DNA of 21,264 nucleotides from a virus: positions 1 through 21,264 of the IMG/VR virus record IMGVR_UViG_3300007539_000275. One strand, written 5' to 3'. The first letter of the stretch is position 1, and the number at the start of each line of letters is the position of its first letter. Positions 7,612 to 16,374 of this stretch are shown here, in pieces. The translations under genes and the position numbers were made by a program. Below the pieces are notes generated by a model. The model searched no databases and was not told the origin of the DNA. It saw only the letters and a list, made by a program, of their open reading frames with translations.

Positions 7612-8327
7612 TACGCTTCTTGCAATTTAACTAGGTAGTATTTCGAATCATAACTATCATGAGTGAAAGTAACAACTGCCAATCCTGCAGGAGATACTTC
7701 AAACTTACCAGATGTAGCATCTTTATTCGCTGTTAAGATTTCTTTGAATAGGTTAGCAGAGAAACATGTTATAGGCATATCACTAGTCGACGTACCATCC
7801 AGAGTAAACTGAATCCTATTAGTATTCAAAGATGAATAATTAACTACTAGCTCGATGTTTCCATCTTTACACATGACTCCGAAATTAGTTGCATCTGGCA
7901 ATGCACTTTTACCTTTAATGAATCTAGTTCTGAAGTCGTTAGTAATATCAATACTTACTACCATATCTGGCATATGCTTAAGATCTGGGACAGGTGGTAC
8001 TGTCTTAAGATCTGCCAACATAAATGTAAGGTCTACTGCTCCATCGCTAATGCTAATATGTGACGGCTTACCACCGCGTTCTTGAACGGATACATCTAAC
8101 TTCTCATCCAATACAGTTAGCATTTTAACTAGAGTGGTTGATTCATATACGCCGATTTCATTATCGCCGAAATCCAAATCTTTAACTGCTACCTCTCCGA
8201 TAACATTATTATCAGCACTAACAAATCTTAGAGATGTTCCGCCATCCTTAGCTTCCCACTTAACAGCTGCAGTTGCACCTCCTAAGTAATACTGATTGAT
8301 AAATTTAAGTAATCTATTCTTTTCCAT
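7611..8327 (-). CDS. 45: Sliding clamp, gp45-like
   Basis: 238 residues, close to T4 gp45 (228). The fold has no short catalytic motif. The assignment rests on the N-terminal helix and strand layout (LLKFINQYYLGG, SLRFVSADNNVIGEV), the middle block FIKGKSALPDATNFGVMCKDG (quoted in part: KGKSALPDATNFG), and a context of pol, 44 and 62 nearby. A ring of three subunits should hold the polymerase on DNA and serve in late transcription. It starts two bases after the dpdA-like gene ends. The C-terminal residues of the polymerase look like a clamp-binding peptide. Confidence 0.85.
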   Translation of the reverse strand: MEKNRLLKFINQYYLGGATAAVKWEAKDGGTSLRFVSADNNVIGEVAVKDLDFGDNEIGVYESTTLVKMLTVLDEKLDVSVQERGGKPSHISISDGAVDLTFMLADLKTVPPVPDLKHMPDMVVSIDITNDFRTRFIKGKSALPDATNFGVMCKDGNIELVVNYSSLNTNRIQFTLDGTSTSDMPITCFSANLFKEILTANKDATSGKFEVSPAGLAVVTFTHDSYDSKYYLVKLQEA

Positions 8328-8329
8328 TG

Positions 8330-9571
8330 TTATGTCGTTTCTGTGAAGAATGTATTAAATACGTCTTTATTAATTGTTGTTATACTTTGTCCTCCGAATT
8401 TCTTATAGTATTGCTTGTACTTCTCATATACCATAATGGCATTATCCGGATCTTCAAACATTTCATATATACTCTGTAACACTGCTGATAAGTCATTCGG
8501 GACCATATATTGAGCTAAATCTCTATGAGCCGCTACAATTTTGTTAGTCTCTGTAATAGTATGATTATACATATGAACATTATGCAATGTCATTCTAGGT
8601 ATGGCATCTTCATTATACCTATCCAGCATTCCCCATGTAAAGTCATCGCAGGCCGGGCATCCCATTATACAAGGAACTTTTACATCATGATGAAGGTCTG
8701 GTACTTTAGTATCAGCTAATAGCAATGTATTACCATCTTCATCTTTCGCACCTTTAGGCATATACACATCACTGAATGATAGCTTCTTGAAGTTATATGA
8801 ATGCAAATACGTTCCGTATACTGGATACTGACCAGGCGAACTTGAATCAGTGGTAACTGTTATTCTATTACCGTAATGCTTATTCAATAACTTTTGTAGG
8901 GTAGCTAAGATAAAGAAATCTGATATCTTTGATATCCCAAGTAAGTGAAGGTATTCTAAGTTCTTGTTTTCAAACTCTCGTTCTTTAAGGAATAATGCAA
9001 TTGCCCACATGAAATCAACCAACTTCTGCGGACCTCCAATCGCCCAACCGCTAAATTCAAAATGCTTAAACCTATTATACCAATATACATATTCTTGAGG
9101 ATTCGAGCCCTGTAACATGTTAAGGAACTTAGTCTTACCTGACTGATGTTTTTCGAACCATGCAAAGTTATCATAGCTGATATCAGCACATTGCTCGAAC
9201 ATATTTTCATACTTTGTCTTCGGCGGAATATCTAGGTTAGCTGCAATATCAGAATTAGCTTCTAACCAATGAAATATCTTTTCACGAAGGTCATCTGAAT
9301 ATGTCAATGCGCCCGTCGCAATCTGATATCCGCCTGAATCTCCAAATACTAATACATCAGGACCACAACCGAGCCTTTCGCGCATATCCATCTTTTTGTA
9401 GTGGTGGCCGGCCGTTATCAAAAAATACGGATGTCGAAACTCTTCCGGATATTCTTTATCATAAAACCTGCAAGTAACTCCTGAGGCTAATTTCTGATTC
9501 TTCATTAATGGTGACGCGAAGCCTCCTGCTGATAATGAAGGAAAATATATAAATTCTTTATCTTTTTGCAT
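8330..9571 (-). CDS. dpdA: DpdA-like guanine transglycosylase (TGT superfamily), probable DNA modifier
   Basis: 413 residues. TGT landmarks are present in order: D78 in GDSGGYQ (the DSGGFQ motif), NLDIPP near 114, LQG at 153-155, AIGG at 177-180, D242 in TTDSSSP as the probable nucleophile, and a zinc site C301, C305, C308 with H330 or H333. The two aspartates lie 164 apart, close to the 178 of the bacterial enzyme. The family swaps a guanine for a 7-deazaguanine. Phage relatives (DpdA) act on DNA, and the surrounding folE, queD and queE genes make the precursor. A tRNA-modifying role cannot be excluded from sequence. It overlaps the upstream glycosyltransferase gene by 14 bases. Confidence 0.85.
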   Translation of the reverse strand: MQKDKEFIYFPSLSAGGFASPLMKNQKLASGVTCRFYDKEYPEEFRHPYFLITAGHHYKKMDMRERLGCGPDVLVFGDSGGYQIATGALTYSDDLREKIFHWLEANSDIAANLDIPPKTKYENMFEQCADISYDNFAWFEKHQSGKTKFLNMLQGSNPQEYVYWYNRFKHFEFSGWAIGGPQKLVDFMWAIALFLKEREFENKNLEYLHLLGISKISDFFILATLQKLLNKHYGNRITVTTDSSSPGQYPVYGTYLHSYNFKKLSFSDVYMPKGAKDEDGNTLLLADTKVPDLHHDVKVPCIMGCPACDDFTWGMLDRYNEDAIPRMTLHNVHMYNHTITETNKIVAAHRDLAQYMVPNDLSAVLQSIYEMFEDPDNAIMVYEKYKQYYKKFGGQSITTINKDVFNTFFTETT

Positions 9572-10643
9572 ACCATGCTAACTTATTAATAAGACCAGTA
9601 CAAGAAAAATACTGCTCTGTCAATCTATCTCGATCGCTTTCTATGTAATCTGCATACCCGGAATGATATTCCATCATTAACTTGATCTGACTAACCAATT
9701 CCTTTTTATGCATTTGATAATCTTCCCAAGACTCAGTCCATATAGATGGATATTTAAACGTCTCATGATACATTTCTGTATAGCTTAGGCGATCCGGGAC
9801 TAGTGGAATTGCTCCCGCCAAAAGGGCTTCATAACATGAAATTCCCAACGTCTCTTGCAAGTTTGCAGAGAATACCATTTTAGATCTTGATAACAGACTA
9901 TGATATTCATCTTTAGTCATATCATATTCCTGACAAACTACAAATTTATACTGAGGTAATGCAGTTGCCAGGTCTTTAAATATCCTAGGCTGTTTCTCTT
10001 CTGAGATACGATGTGGGAATAAAATGATATCTTCTTTACTTTCGGCTGGCTTAATCAGGTCTTGCAAATATCCCATGGGCCAGCCCGTTAACTCAGTGTT
10101 CACTGCCTCGCCATCTTCTTCCGGTGCATCAAACAATCGATTGGTCTTAAACATGAATTGATGGTCCTTAGTAGCAAACCAATTATGATCGATAGCCTGC
10201 GCTAACGCGATCTCAGTGTTAATAACCCATCTATCCTTAATCAAACGCCCTAGGAAATCATTTGGATCATAATTGCCGGCATGCCATAGACCGTGTATCA
10301 CTACTGGAATCTGCAACAATTGACTCATATACTTTAGCTGCAATATTGTAGGATTCCATGCATCTGTATAGATAAAATGGTCCATTGGCTGAATCTTACC
10401 TTCAGTGAACAACCGCGCTATCTTCACCATCTGAGCGCTCTTGTATATATTAGTCCCACCAAAGTTTAAGAACGCCCCTGGGGTTGTAGCATTAGGTATA
10501 TCATTCGGGCCGTCAATGACATTAATATTATAACAACCATCAAAGTATTCTTTAAGTATTTTCGGAAAGAATGTCTTCCACTGGCCGGTATATCTAGACT
10601 CAACCGCCTCTAAATCAACAATCCAAATATTAGACATAGTCAT
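9558..10643 (-). CDS. Glycosyltransferase, GT4-like, coupled to dpdA
   Basis: 361 residues. FPHRISEEKQP at 209-219 is the donor-domain loop of GT4 enzymes, and the EX7E motif is QETLGISCYE (E264 and E272) followed by LLAGAIPLVP. The N-terminal half (IWIVDLEAVE, then LNFGGTNIY) would hold the acceptor. The start is at 10643 or the in-frame ATG at 10637; both overlap the upstream gene. Its 3' end overlaps dpdA by 14 bases, so the two are probably co-translated. The acceptor is unknown: a modified DNA base is an attractive option, a virion glycan another. Confidence 0.82.
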   Translation of the reverse strand: MTMSNIWIVDLEAVESRYTGQWKTFFPKILKEYFDGCYNINVIDGPNDIPNATTPGAFLNFGGTNIYKSAQMVKIARLFTEGKIQPMDHFIYTDAWNPTILQLKYMSQLLQIPVVIHGLWHAGNYDPNDFLGRLIKDRWVINTEIALAQAIDHNWFATKDHQFMFKTNRLFDAPEEDGEAVNTELTGWPMGYLQDLIKPAESKEDIILFPHRISEEKQPRIFKDLATALPQYKFVVCQEYDMTKDEYHSLLSRSKMVFSANLQETLGISCYEALLAGAIPLVPDRLSYTEMYHETFKYPSIWTESWEDYQMHKKELVSQIKLMMEYHSGYADYIESDRDRLTEQYFSCTGLINKLAWYAKR

Positions 10644-11085
10644 ACTGATAATCTTCTTTATTTACATGTTGGAAGTTTTCTACCGTGGCACATATCAAAT
10701 GGTATGGCTTATACTGTACCTTTACGCTGTCTGTCATCTTAAGATCGGATATACCTTCATCTTCAATCATGTACATTAAATGACATTTGATCTTTGCTAC
10801 TGGAGGTAACTGTTTCAACAGTTCGTTATCTACTTCTAGCGTTACAATCTTATCCCTATCAACTATCATCGCGATAACGTCTTGCATTTCAATTACAAAC
10901 TCATCTCTTTCAAGTAACTGTTTCACAGCATTTTTACAGAAGTAGATATGCGGTTTAGAAAAAACTCTATTATATGGATGGTCATCATTTTCAAATACTG
11001 ACATATCATATATAAATGCCGTCTCTATACCTGTTAACCGGCCTTCTACTTCCTTTCCATACCAATACTTTCTATATCCTATCAT
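10630..11085 (-). CDS. Unknown protein between DNA polymerase and glycosyltransferase
   Basis: 151 residues, predicted mixed alpha/beta, soluble. It begins MIGYRKYWYGKEVEGRLTGI and continues with ETAFIYD; acidic tracts include ENDDHP and MIEDEG. No catalytic motif is evident. Its 3' end overlaps the glycosyltransferase gene by 14 bases, and that gene in turn overlaps dpdA, so it may belong to the same functional group. I do not recognise the family. The start ATG follows a 36-base gap that contains a 12-base palindrome. Confidence 0.65.
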   Translation of the reverse strand: MIGYRKYWYGKEVEGRLTGIETAFIYDMSVFENDDHPYNRVFSKPHIYFCKNAVKQLLERDEFVIEMQDVIAMIVDRDKIVTLEVDNELLKQLPPVAKIKCHLMYMIEDEGISDLKMTDSVKVQYKPYHLICATVENFQHVNKEDYQYDYV

Positions 11086-11104
11086 AGTAACAATATAATA
11101 ACTA

Positions 11105-11116
11105 ATTTACGTAAAT
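11105..11116. promoter_or_regulatory. 12-base palindrome in the gap after DNA polymerase
   Basis: ATTTACGTAAAT reads the same on both strands and lies in the 36-base gap between the polymerase stop and the next ATG. The core TACGTA also occurs in the gaps before 1343 and before 18237. It could be an operator, but chance is not excluded in AT-rich DNA. Confidence 0.25.
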
Positions 11117-11121
11117 ACAAA

Positions 11122-13596
11122 TTAAAATTCAAAAAACTTGTTCAGATTGTTATTTTCGGGTACTGCGCCCCATCCTAATGCGCTATAGAAATCGCCTAAT
11201 TTATTATGGAATGCCGACTTGAACATATGGTCATAATCAATATATGTCGTAACAAAATTAACTATCTCTTCTGGATCGTCATTACCGGTAAGGGCTAGGG
11301 CCTGTAAATGTAATGGATTTGCTTTCAAATAAGCCCATTTAATCTTTTCACCATTACTAATCGGCTTTACCGTATTGATACCTAACTGATATAACATTTC
11401 ATTATAGTTAATAGCAGCTTTAACATGTACAGGCGTACCTTTCTTATATAAACCGTATTGGCCCTTGCCAGCTAAATACTTCTTAATTTTCTTTACGCCG
11501 ACTGGCGACATAACTTCTAGTAGCGGTAGTTCTTTAATATGGTCTTTAAAGTCTAACACTTTAGTATCTAAATCTTGCTTATCAATATCATTAAGTATAT
11601 CCTCTAACACTTCAGCCATAAACTTACGGAAGGCGCTCGGGAAGGATGATCTTACAACATCTAGACCCTTTACATCTAGTTTAGATATTGTATGACCTTC
11701 TTGATTAATAAGCCATTGGGCATATCGCTTCTTAGCAACCCATAAGCCGGCTTTGGCTACAAACTCTTGTTTAATGTCAAAACGGTGTTCTGTTACATTA
11801 TGGAACTTTAATGCATATATATCATACGCATTATTAATAAAGTCTTGAACTTCAGATGCTATTTCTATAGTAGCCTTTGCCATGAAGTCTTCATCCTTGA
11901 TATCAAAATCTGGATACCTCTTCTTGATAATCGGCAATGAAGAAAAGAATGTCGAATCTGTATCAGTATATATACAATAATCTTTCTTTTCTCCTAATTC
12001 ATTGATGTAATACTTATTACCAATATCTGCAGTGAACTTGATTAATTGTTGCCCCGTGCTTGTAGTTCCTACAGCATTGGAGGGATCAAAGAACCTGAAT
12101 GATGCATTACCAAGTACCCCATAGAATGAGTTAAGCAAAATCTTTGTAACTAACTGTCGTTGATCATAGTATTCTGCTTTAGCTTTATCGCCTTCCTTTT
12201 CATACTTTTTCCGTAGGTTCTTAAACTCTACACGTTCATCAAACCACTGGTCTAGTATACTAGGCAAGAACCCTTTAATCTTCTTATCATAAATAACACC
12301 ATTAGCTGCTATCGAGTAATCATTCTCTACCAAATAATTTCTTAAATCTTCCGGCGTTTCCCAGCCATTCCAGCCGTCAGTATAATGAGAGCCTTTACCT
12401 TTAACGAAGTCGATGCCATCAAACATTTCCAGTTTTGTAACTTTAGTCTCTGGAGATATGTTAAGTGTCATGATGATAGATGGATACAGCGATGTTAAGT
12501 CTAAGTCATATACCCATTTGTATCGACCAGGGTTGGGCGGCTTAACAAAGGCTCCTAATAAATTCAATGGCTCATCGGACTTAGGTGGCTTATTAGGTGC
12601 TACAATTCCTTTTCGTTTAAGATACGTTAGTGCGGCTCCATCTAGATATCTTGTAGGGAACAAAAAGTCTTCATATGTTACATGGCCCTTATGACATATA
12701 CTACGAGCTAGATCGATAAGCCGTAACTTCTGATCTATTTCATATACAAGATCAACATCATTCATGTTATAGTCGATATAGCCTTGTATATCATTACGGA
12801 ATAAGTCATCTAACGTACCATCATATTGCATCTTACCTTTACCCAATTCCTTTTGAGAAATAGCTTCTAGCGAATAACTAGACTCTTGAGAATAAGTAAA
12901 GTTCTTATACAGTGCTATATAATCTAGACATGATACGCCAGCAATACGATATCTATTACGATGTTGGAGCCAGAACACGTCACCTATAGGTGATAGCTGC
13001 CGAGCATAAGTTTCAGACATTACTCGGTTCATCCGATTAACTAGATATGGAATATCAAAGAAGTCAATATTCCATCCAGTAATAATTGTCGGATTGATCT
13101 TGTTATATGCCGACATGAAGCTGGTTATGAGTGTACGCTCATCTATACATGATATAACAACATACCCTTCTTTCTTTGTAGTCTCTACTATACCCTCTTT
13201 ATCAAGAATAAATACATAGCGATGATCATTAGCCTCATCATATAACGCAATCGATGTAATTTCATTCTGAGCTTCTTCGGGTGTAGGATAGCCATCTTTA
13301 ATATCTACCTCAATGTCAATGTACATAACACGATGTCCGATCGACGGCTCATCCGAATCAGTATACATATCTATCAACGTACGAACATCTGGAGCAATAT
13401 CAGATTCATAAAGACCGGGATGATCTGCAGCAGGAGTATCGATCTTCTTAACGCGGTTACCATCAAGGGCTACCATATCGCCGTAATCAGATCGTTCGTA
13501 GCAATACGGCTTGTATTTTATTTTAAGGTGTCCTTTCTTATCATCCCATATATGGACGGTATTAGTAGACTTTTCATATGCACATGCTTGATACAT
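11122..13596 (-). CDS. 43: Family B DNA polymerase, gp43-like
   Basis: 824 residues (T4 gp43 is 898). Proofreading exonuclease: Exo I YIDIEVD (D94, E96), Exo II GWNIDFFD (174-181), Exo III YNMNDVDLVYE (276-286). Polymerase: motif A DLDLTSLYPSII (364-375), motif B KILLNSFYGVLGN (485-497), motif C YTDTDS (543-548). The catalytic aspartates are present. The T4-type block SLYPSII followed by NISPE is kept. The protein ends NNLNKFFEF, a likely clamp-binding peptide. It should replicate the phage genome together with the clamp, gp44 and gp62 encoded downstream. Its start overlaps the folE stop. Confidence 0.97.
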   Translation of the reverse strand: MYQACAYEKSTNTVHIWDDKKGHLKIKYKPYCYERSDYGDMVALDGNRVKKIDTPAADHPGLYESDIAPDVRTLIDMYTDSDEPSIGHRVMYIDIEVDIKDGYPTPEEAQNEITSIALYDEANDHRYVFILDKEGIVETTKKEGYVVISCIDERTLITSFMSAYNKINPTIITGWNIDFFDIPYLVNRMNRVMSETYARQLSPIGDVFWLQHRNRYRIAGVSCLDYIALYKNFTYSQESSYSLEAISQKELGKGKMQYDGTLDDLFRNDIQGYIDYNMNDVDLVYEIDQKLRLIDLARSICHKGHVTYEDFLFPTRYLDGAALTYLKRKGIVAPNKPPKSDEPLNLLGAFVKPPNPGRYKWVYDLDLTSLYPSIIMTLNISPETKVTKLEMFDGIDFVKGKGSHYTDGWNGWETPEDLRNYLVENDYSIAANGVIYDKKIKGFLPSILDQWFDERVEFKNLRKKYEKEGDKAKAEYYDQRQLVTKILLNSFYGVLGNASFRFFDPSNAVGTTSTGQQLIKFTADIGNKYYINELGEKKDYCIYTDTDSTFFSSLPIIKKRYPDFDIKDEDFMAKATIEIASEVQDFINNAYDIYALKFHNVTEHRFDIKQEFVAKAGLWVAKKRYAQWLINQEGHTISKLDVKGLDVVRSSFPSAFRKFMAEVLEDILNDIDKQDLDTKVLDFKDHIKELPLLEVMSPVGVKKIKKYLAGKGQYGLYKKGTPVHVKAAINYNEMLYQLGINTVKPISNGEKIKWAYLKANPLHLQALALTGNDDPEEIVNFVTTYIDYDHMFKSAFHNKLGDFYSALGWGAVPENNNLNKFFEF

Positions 13597-14315
13597 TAGC
13601 TATTCTGATTAGCAATTTCAATGTTCTTATAGAACTCGCTACGAGTAGCCGGGTCATCTTTAAATGCGCCTGATAACTTTGTTGTTTGCATTGATGCGCC
13701 TTTATGTTTAACACCTCTACACTGTACACAGTTATGTGTCGCTGTTACCATTACAGCTACTCCAGCATTTGCTCCAATAATTTCTCCTACAGCGTGATGG
13801 ATAGCAATTGTTAACTGCTCTTGTATTGCCCCGCGCCTGGCAAAGTGTTCTACAAGCCTATTCAACTTTGATAAGCCGATTACATTACCGCCTTCTTCTG
13901 GGATATATGCTACAGTAGCATTGCCGGATATAGTTTGATGGTGATGCGAACACATTGACGTAATAGGAATATTTGATTCCTGTACTATGCCATCATAGCC
14001 ATCACTAGGAAATGATGTAACAGTAGGTGGGAGATCATACCTACCTGCCCATAAATCATTAACATATGCCTTTGCAACTCGGTATGGGGTCTTATCTGAA
14101 TTAGGATCATCTTCCCAATCAACACCTAGTGCATCCAGGAACTTACCATATGCTTCAGCCGCATTATCAATTATTTCTTGTTTCTCTTCATTTGAAAGTG
14201 GTTCAGTCAACTCCCCATTCTCAAGGTTCTTTTTATACAGCTGAGACGAGATCCCGTTTGCAAATCCCGCTTTAGCCTTTTCTAAGCCTCCTTTCCTATA
14301 TGTCTGTTCTGTCAT
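13596..14315 (-). CDS. folE: GTP cyclohydrolase I (FolE)
   Basis: 239 residues. The C-terminal 140 hold the type I catalytic core: zinc ligands C122 and H125 in CSHHH and C196 in ATHNCVQCRG, then VAYIPEEGGNVIGLSKLNRL and FARRGAIQEQLT (161-169 region). The N-terminal region of about 45 residues is extra and basic. It converts GTP to dihydroneopterin triphosphate, the first step toward folate or 7-deazaguanines. With queD and queE just upstream, the deazaguanine route is more likely. The ATG at 14315 has an AGGAAAA ribosome site and lies inside the 3' end of a 55-residue gene; its stop overlaps the polymerase start. Confidence 0.95.
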   Translation of the reverse strand: MTEQTYRKGGLEKAKAGFANGISSQLYKKNLENGELTEPLSNEEKQEIIDNAAEAYGKFLDALGVDWEDDPNSDKTPYRVAKAYVNDLWAGRYDLPPTVTSFPSDGYDGIVQESNIPITSMCSHHHQTISGNATVAYIPEEGGNVIGLSKLNRLVEHFARRGAIQEQLTIAIHHAVGEIIGANAGVAVMVTATHNCVQCRGVKHKGASMQTTKLSGAFKDDPATRSEFYKNIEIANQNS

Positions 14316-14463
14316 CTAGTTTTCCTATTAATAAACGTAATTCACTAAGTAATACTTCAACTTCTATCGGGTCCATTGTAATTGCACAACAGACATTAAC
14401 ATTTTCCTCTATCGTATCCATGATAGAGTATATACGTTCATATGTGTTAAGATTCTGAGCCAT
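14296..14463 (-). CDS. Small protein between groES and folE, unknown function
   Basis: 55 residues: it starts MAQNLNTYERIYSIMDTIEE, has a CC pair at 25-26, and ends in a leucine-rich helix (EVEVLLSELRLLIGKLDD). It overlaps the end of groES by 17 bases and the start of folE by 20, so it fills an otherwise empty gap exactly. The amphipathic helices suggest a small dimeric or partner-binding protein. No known family recognised. Confidence 0.65.
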   Translation of the reverse strand: MAQNLNTYERIYSIMDTIEENVNVCCAITMDPIEVEVLLSELRLLIGKLDDRTDI

Positions 14464-14749
14464 ACATTTTGACGTCGGCTTCTCGTATTAATACATACTC
14501 TTCATCATCGATCTTAATACTATTACCATTCTTTCCAGACAACAAGTTTGTTGCTGCTAATATACGATCGCCGGGCTGGCACGTCATAGGTATACGAGTC
14601 CCTGTTTGCGTGAATAGGCCCGGGCCTGCAGCCATTACTATTCCATACTTTAAAGATTCTTCTTGTCCTAATATAATACCAGATGATGTCGTATCTTGAA
14701 CATCTTCAGCCTTTACGAGTAGCTGATCTCCAATTGGTTTCATTTCCAT
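14447..14749 (-). CDS. groES: Co-chaperonin GroES
   Basis: 100 residues, the usual size. The N-terminus MKPIGDQLLVKAED and the mobile loop DTTSSGIILGQEES (residues 19-32) are typical of GroES, and the middle KYGIVMAAGPG corresponds to the usual G-V-V-A-x-G-x-G strand. It caps the GroEL ring. It is a true GroES relative by sequence, not the gp31 type used by T4. Two start codons are possible (14749 or 14743). It lies between queE and folE, far from groEL (4301-5920), so the pair is not in one operon in the usual bacterial way. Confidence 0.93.
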   Translation of the reverse strand: MEMKPIGDQLLVKAEDVQDTTSSGIILGQEESLKYGIVMAAGPGLFTQTGTRIPMTCQPGDRILAATNLLSGKNGNSIKIDDEEYVLIREADVKMYGSES

Positions 14750-14764
14750 AACTAGTTAAATAAT

Positions 14765-15556
14765 TTACACGCCGCGTTCTTGATTGTACGCTATAATATG
14801 ATCGCGACCTGTCATATTATAACCATGCTCTGCTACCATTTCAAATACAATCGGGTACATTTTAATCAATGTCTCTCTCGTATCGCCTGCAGGCATAATA
14901 TATGTTTTTTCTTTTGGAATTCCTAATTCTAGCCGATAATCTTCGATTTCTTTTAAGTTATCAGCAGTACCATCCCAGACCGGTTTATAATGATAATCAC
15001 TATGGTAGTCTATCATTTTACGAATAGCATCAGTATTCATACGTAACCTATTATGAATTTTAACCATTCGGTCATCAACCGTACTACCATTAGGAGTCTT
15101 TGTTCCAACTACCGGGACAGAGTTACTAAATTTAGGACTAATCGAAATTAATCCTAGCGGATAATCTGTTTCTACATAATGAGATCCTTCTGTTTCGATC
15201 GTAACAAATATCCCACGTTCATTAGCAAAATGACTTATCTCATTTACTAGTGCTGGATGCATTGTCGGCGATCCTCCAGTCAACATCATTTCTTTAACTT
15301 GGGGATTCTCGTCATAAATTTTAATGATATCATTGAAACAAAAAGTTCCTTTCTCTGGATGTATAGATGTATACCAAGAATCGCACCAACCGCCTTCGCC
15401 GAAAAAGCAACGGTGAGTGCACGCCGTGGTGCGTACAGCAATTGTTGGCATACCTTGACGACTTCCTTCGCTCTGAACGCATCGATATATTTCCAATATT
15501 GGAAGTACTTTGTTATAATCTTCAATACGGTTCATTTTTTCTGTTAATTTACTCAT
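14765..15556 (-). CDS. queE: 7-carboxy-7-deazaguanine synthase (QueE), radical SAM
   Basis: 263 residues. It uses SAM and a 4Fe-4S cluster to turn the QueD product 6-carboxytetrahydropterin into 7-carboxy-7-deazaguanine. Visible: the substrate-loop motif VQSEGSRQGMP (27-37), cluster cysteines C46, C50 and C58 in CTHRCFFGEGGWCD, and TGGSP (93-97). The cysteine spacing CX3CX7C differs from the usual CX3CX2C. The start is at 15556, one base after the stop of the endonuclease gene, or at the in-frame ATG at 15535, which aligns with the start of the stranded second copy near 16517. Either way its translation may now depend on readout through the endonuclease gene. Confidence 0.9.
   Translation of the reverse strand: MSKLTEKMNRIEDYNKVLPILEIYRCVQSEGSRQGMPTIAVRTTACTHRCFFGEGGWCDSWYTSIHPEKGTFCFNDIIKIYDENPQVKEMMLTGGSPTMHPALVNEISHFANERGIFVTIETEGSHYVETDYPLGLISISPKFSNSVPVVGTKTPNGSTVDDRMVKIHNRLRMNTDAIRKMIDYHSDYHYKPVWDGTADNLKEIEDYRLELGIPKEKTYIMPAGDTRETLIKMYPIVFEMVAEHGYNMTGRDHIIAYNQERGV
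15449..15529 (-). repeat. queE 5' segment, copy A (in the intact gene)
   Basis: 81 bases encoding RIEDYNKVLPILEIYR-CVQSEGSRQGM. It matches copy B at 16428-16508 with 63 of 81 bases and 26 of 27 residues identical. The last 21 bases are identical, and similarity ends right after the methionine codon. Confidence 0.9.
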
Positions 15557-15557
15557 A

Positions 15558-16358
15558 TTAAGATTTTAAAATTTTTCTTATCATAGTATCAGACGTATTA
15601 AACATCTCGCCTAATCTAGATGCTGATATTCCTTGTTTACGTAACATACAAATTTTTTCTTTATTATCCCACAAGTCTTGACGTTTTTTTTGTTTTAAGT
15701 CTTTTCTACTTTTTTGTGACTCCGATGGATTTCGTTTTTTTACATTATTTTGTGTTAATATTCTACTAATCACGGACGGATGACAGTTATATCGTTTAGC
15801 TAAAACAAATACGCCATCGCCGGTATTGTATTCTTCAATGATTTGACCCGTTTGTTGTTCTACGTCTTTTCTCACAATAGCACTCCTGTATTTTTTACGG
15901 GTTAATTTATTAGATCCACTTTGAGTTCTTTTTACGTCACGTACAACCCTACGAATTAAACTAGCGTCACAATTATATAATCTACTCAATTCTTCCGCCG
16001 ATTTTCCATTTATGTATTCATTGATAATCTTTTTGCTATTATCCCATATATCTTTTCGTAAATTACTTAGCGGCGCGCCCATTACTCCACCTGTTGCCCC
16101 ATTATACGTATCTTCTCGAATTACAAATTTTTTATCAACTAATTCGGCTTCTTTTAATTCTGCTTTCTCACGAGTTTCAAATAAAAACAATATTTCTTTT
16201 TTATAGTTGTGAATACCATTCAATTTTATCTCATTTAATAACGGAACACAAGACCCCATATAATCTACATCTTTGTACGGGTTATTTGCTGTCCTTACGC
16301 CTATATAAATTTTATTATTTATTAAATTTGTTATTTTGTAAATATAATGTTGTTTCAT
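15558..16358 (-). CDS. GIY-YIG homing endonuclease inserted at the queD/queE junction
   Basis: 266 residues. The nuclease domain is N-terminal: YIY at 5-7 and YIG at 18-20, then an acidic helix (ETREKAELKEAELVD) and YNGATGG near 84-90. Three helix-turn-helix-like repeats follow, near residues 112-142 (SAEELSRLYNCDASLIRRVV), 172-201 (LAKRYNCHPSVISRIL) and 236-264 (SASRLGEMFNTSDTMIRKIL), which should bind the target DNA. It has the strongest ribosome site in the window (AGAAGGAG). It stands between queD and queE and is flanked by two copies of the queE 5' end, the footprint of its insertion. It is AT-richer than its neighbours. Confidence 0.92.
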   Translation of the reverse strand: MKQHYIYKITNLINNKIYIGVRTANNPYKDVDYMGSCVPLLNEIKLNGIHNYKKEILFLFETREKAELKEAELVDKKFVIREDTYNGATGGVMGAPLSNLRKDIWDNSKKIINEYINGKSAEELSRLYNCDASLIRRVVRDVKRTQSGSNKLTRKKYRSAIVRKDVEQQTGQIIEEYNTGDGVFVLAKRYNCHPSVISRILTQNNVKKRNPSESQKSRKDLKQKKRQDLWDNKEKICMLRKQGISASRLGEMFNTSDTMIRKILKS

Positions 16359-16365
16359 TTATAAT

Positions 16366-16373
16366 CTCCTTCT
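16366..16373 (-). promoter_or_regulatory. Strong Shine-Dalgarno site of the endonuclease gene
   Basis: AGAAGGAG, 7 bases before the ATG at 16358. Most other genes here have weak or no such site and rely on overlap with the gene before, so this one appears to be translated independently. Confidence 0.75.
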
Positions 16374-16374
16374 A

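Noticed and set aside
8956-9210. Minus-strand frame of 84 residues inside dpdA
   Set aside because: It is out of frame with the dpdA-like gene, whose motifs continue through this stretch.
15286-15525. Minus-strand frame of 79 residues inside queE
   Set aside because: It is a shifted reading of queE, which carries the conserved cysteines here.
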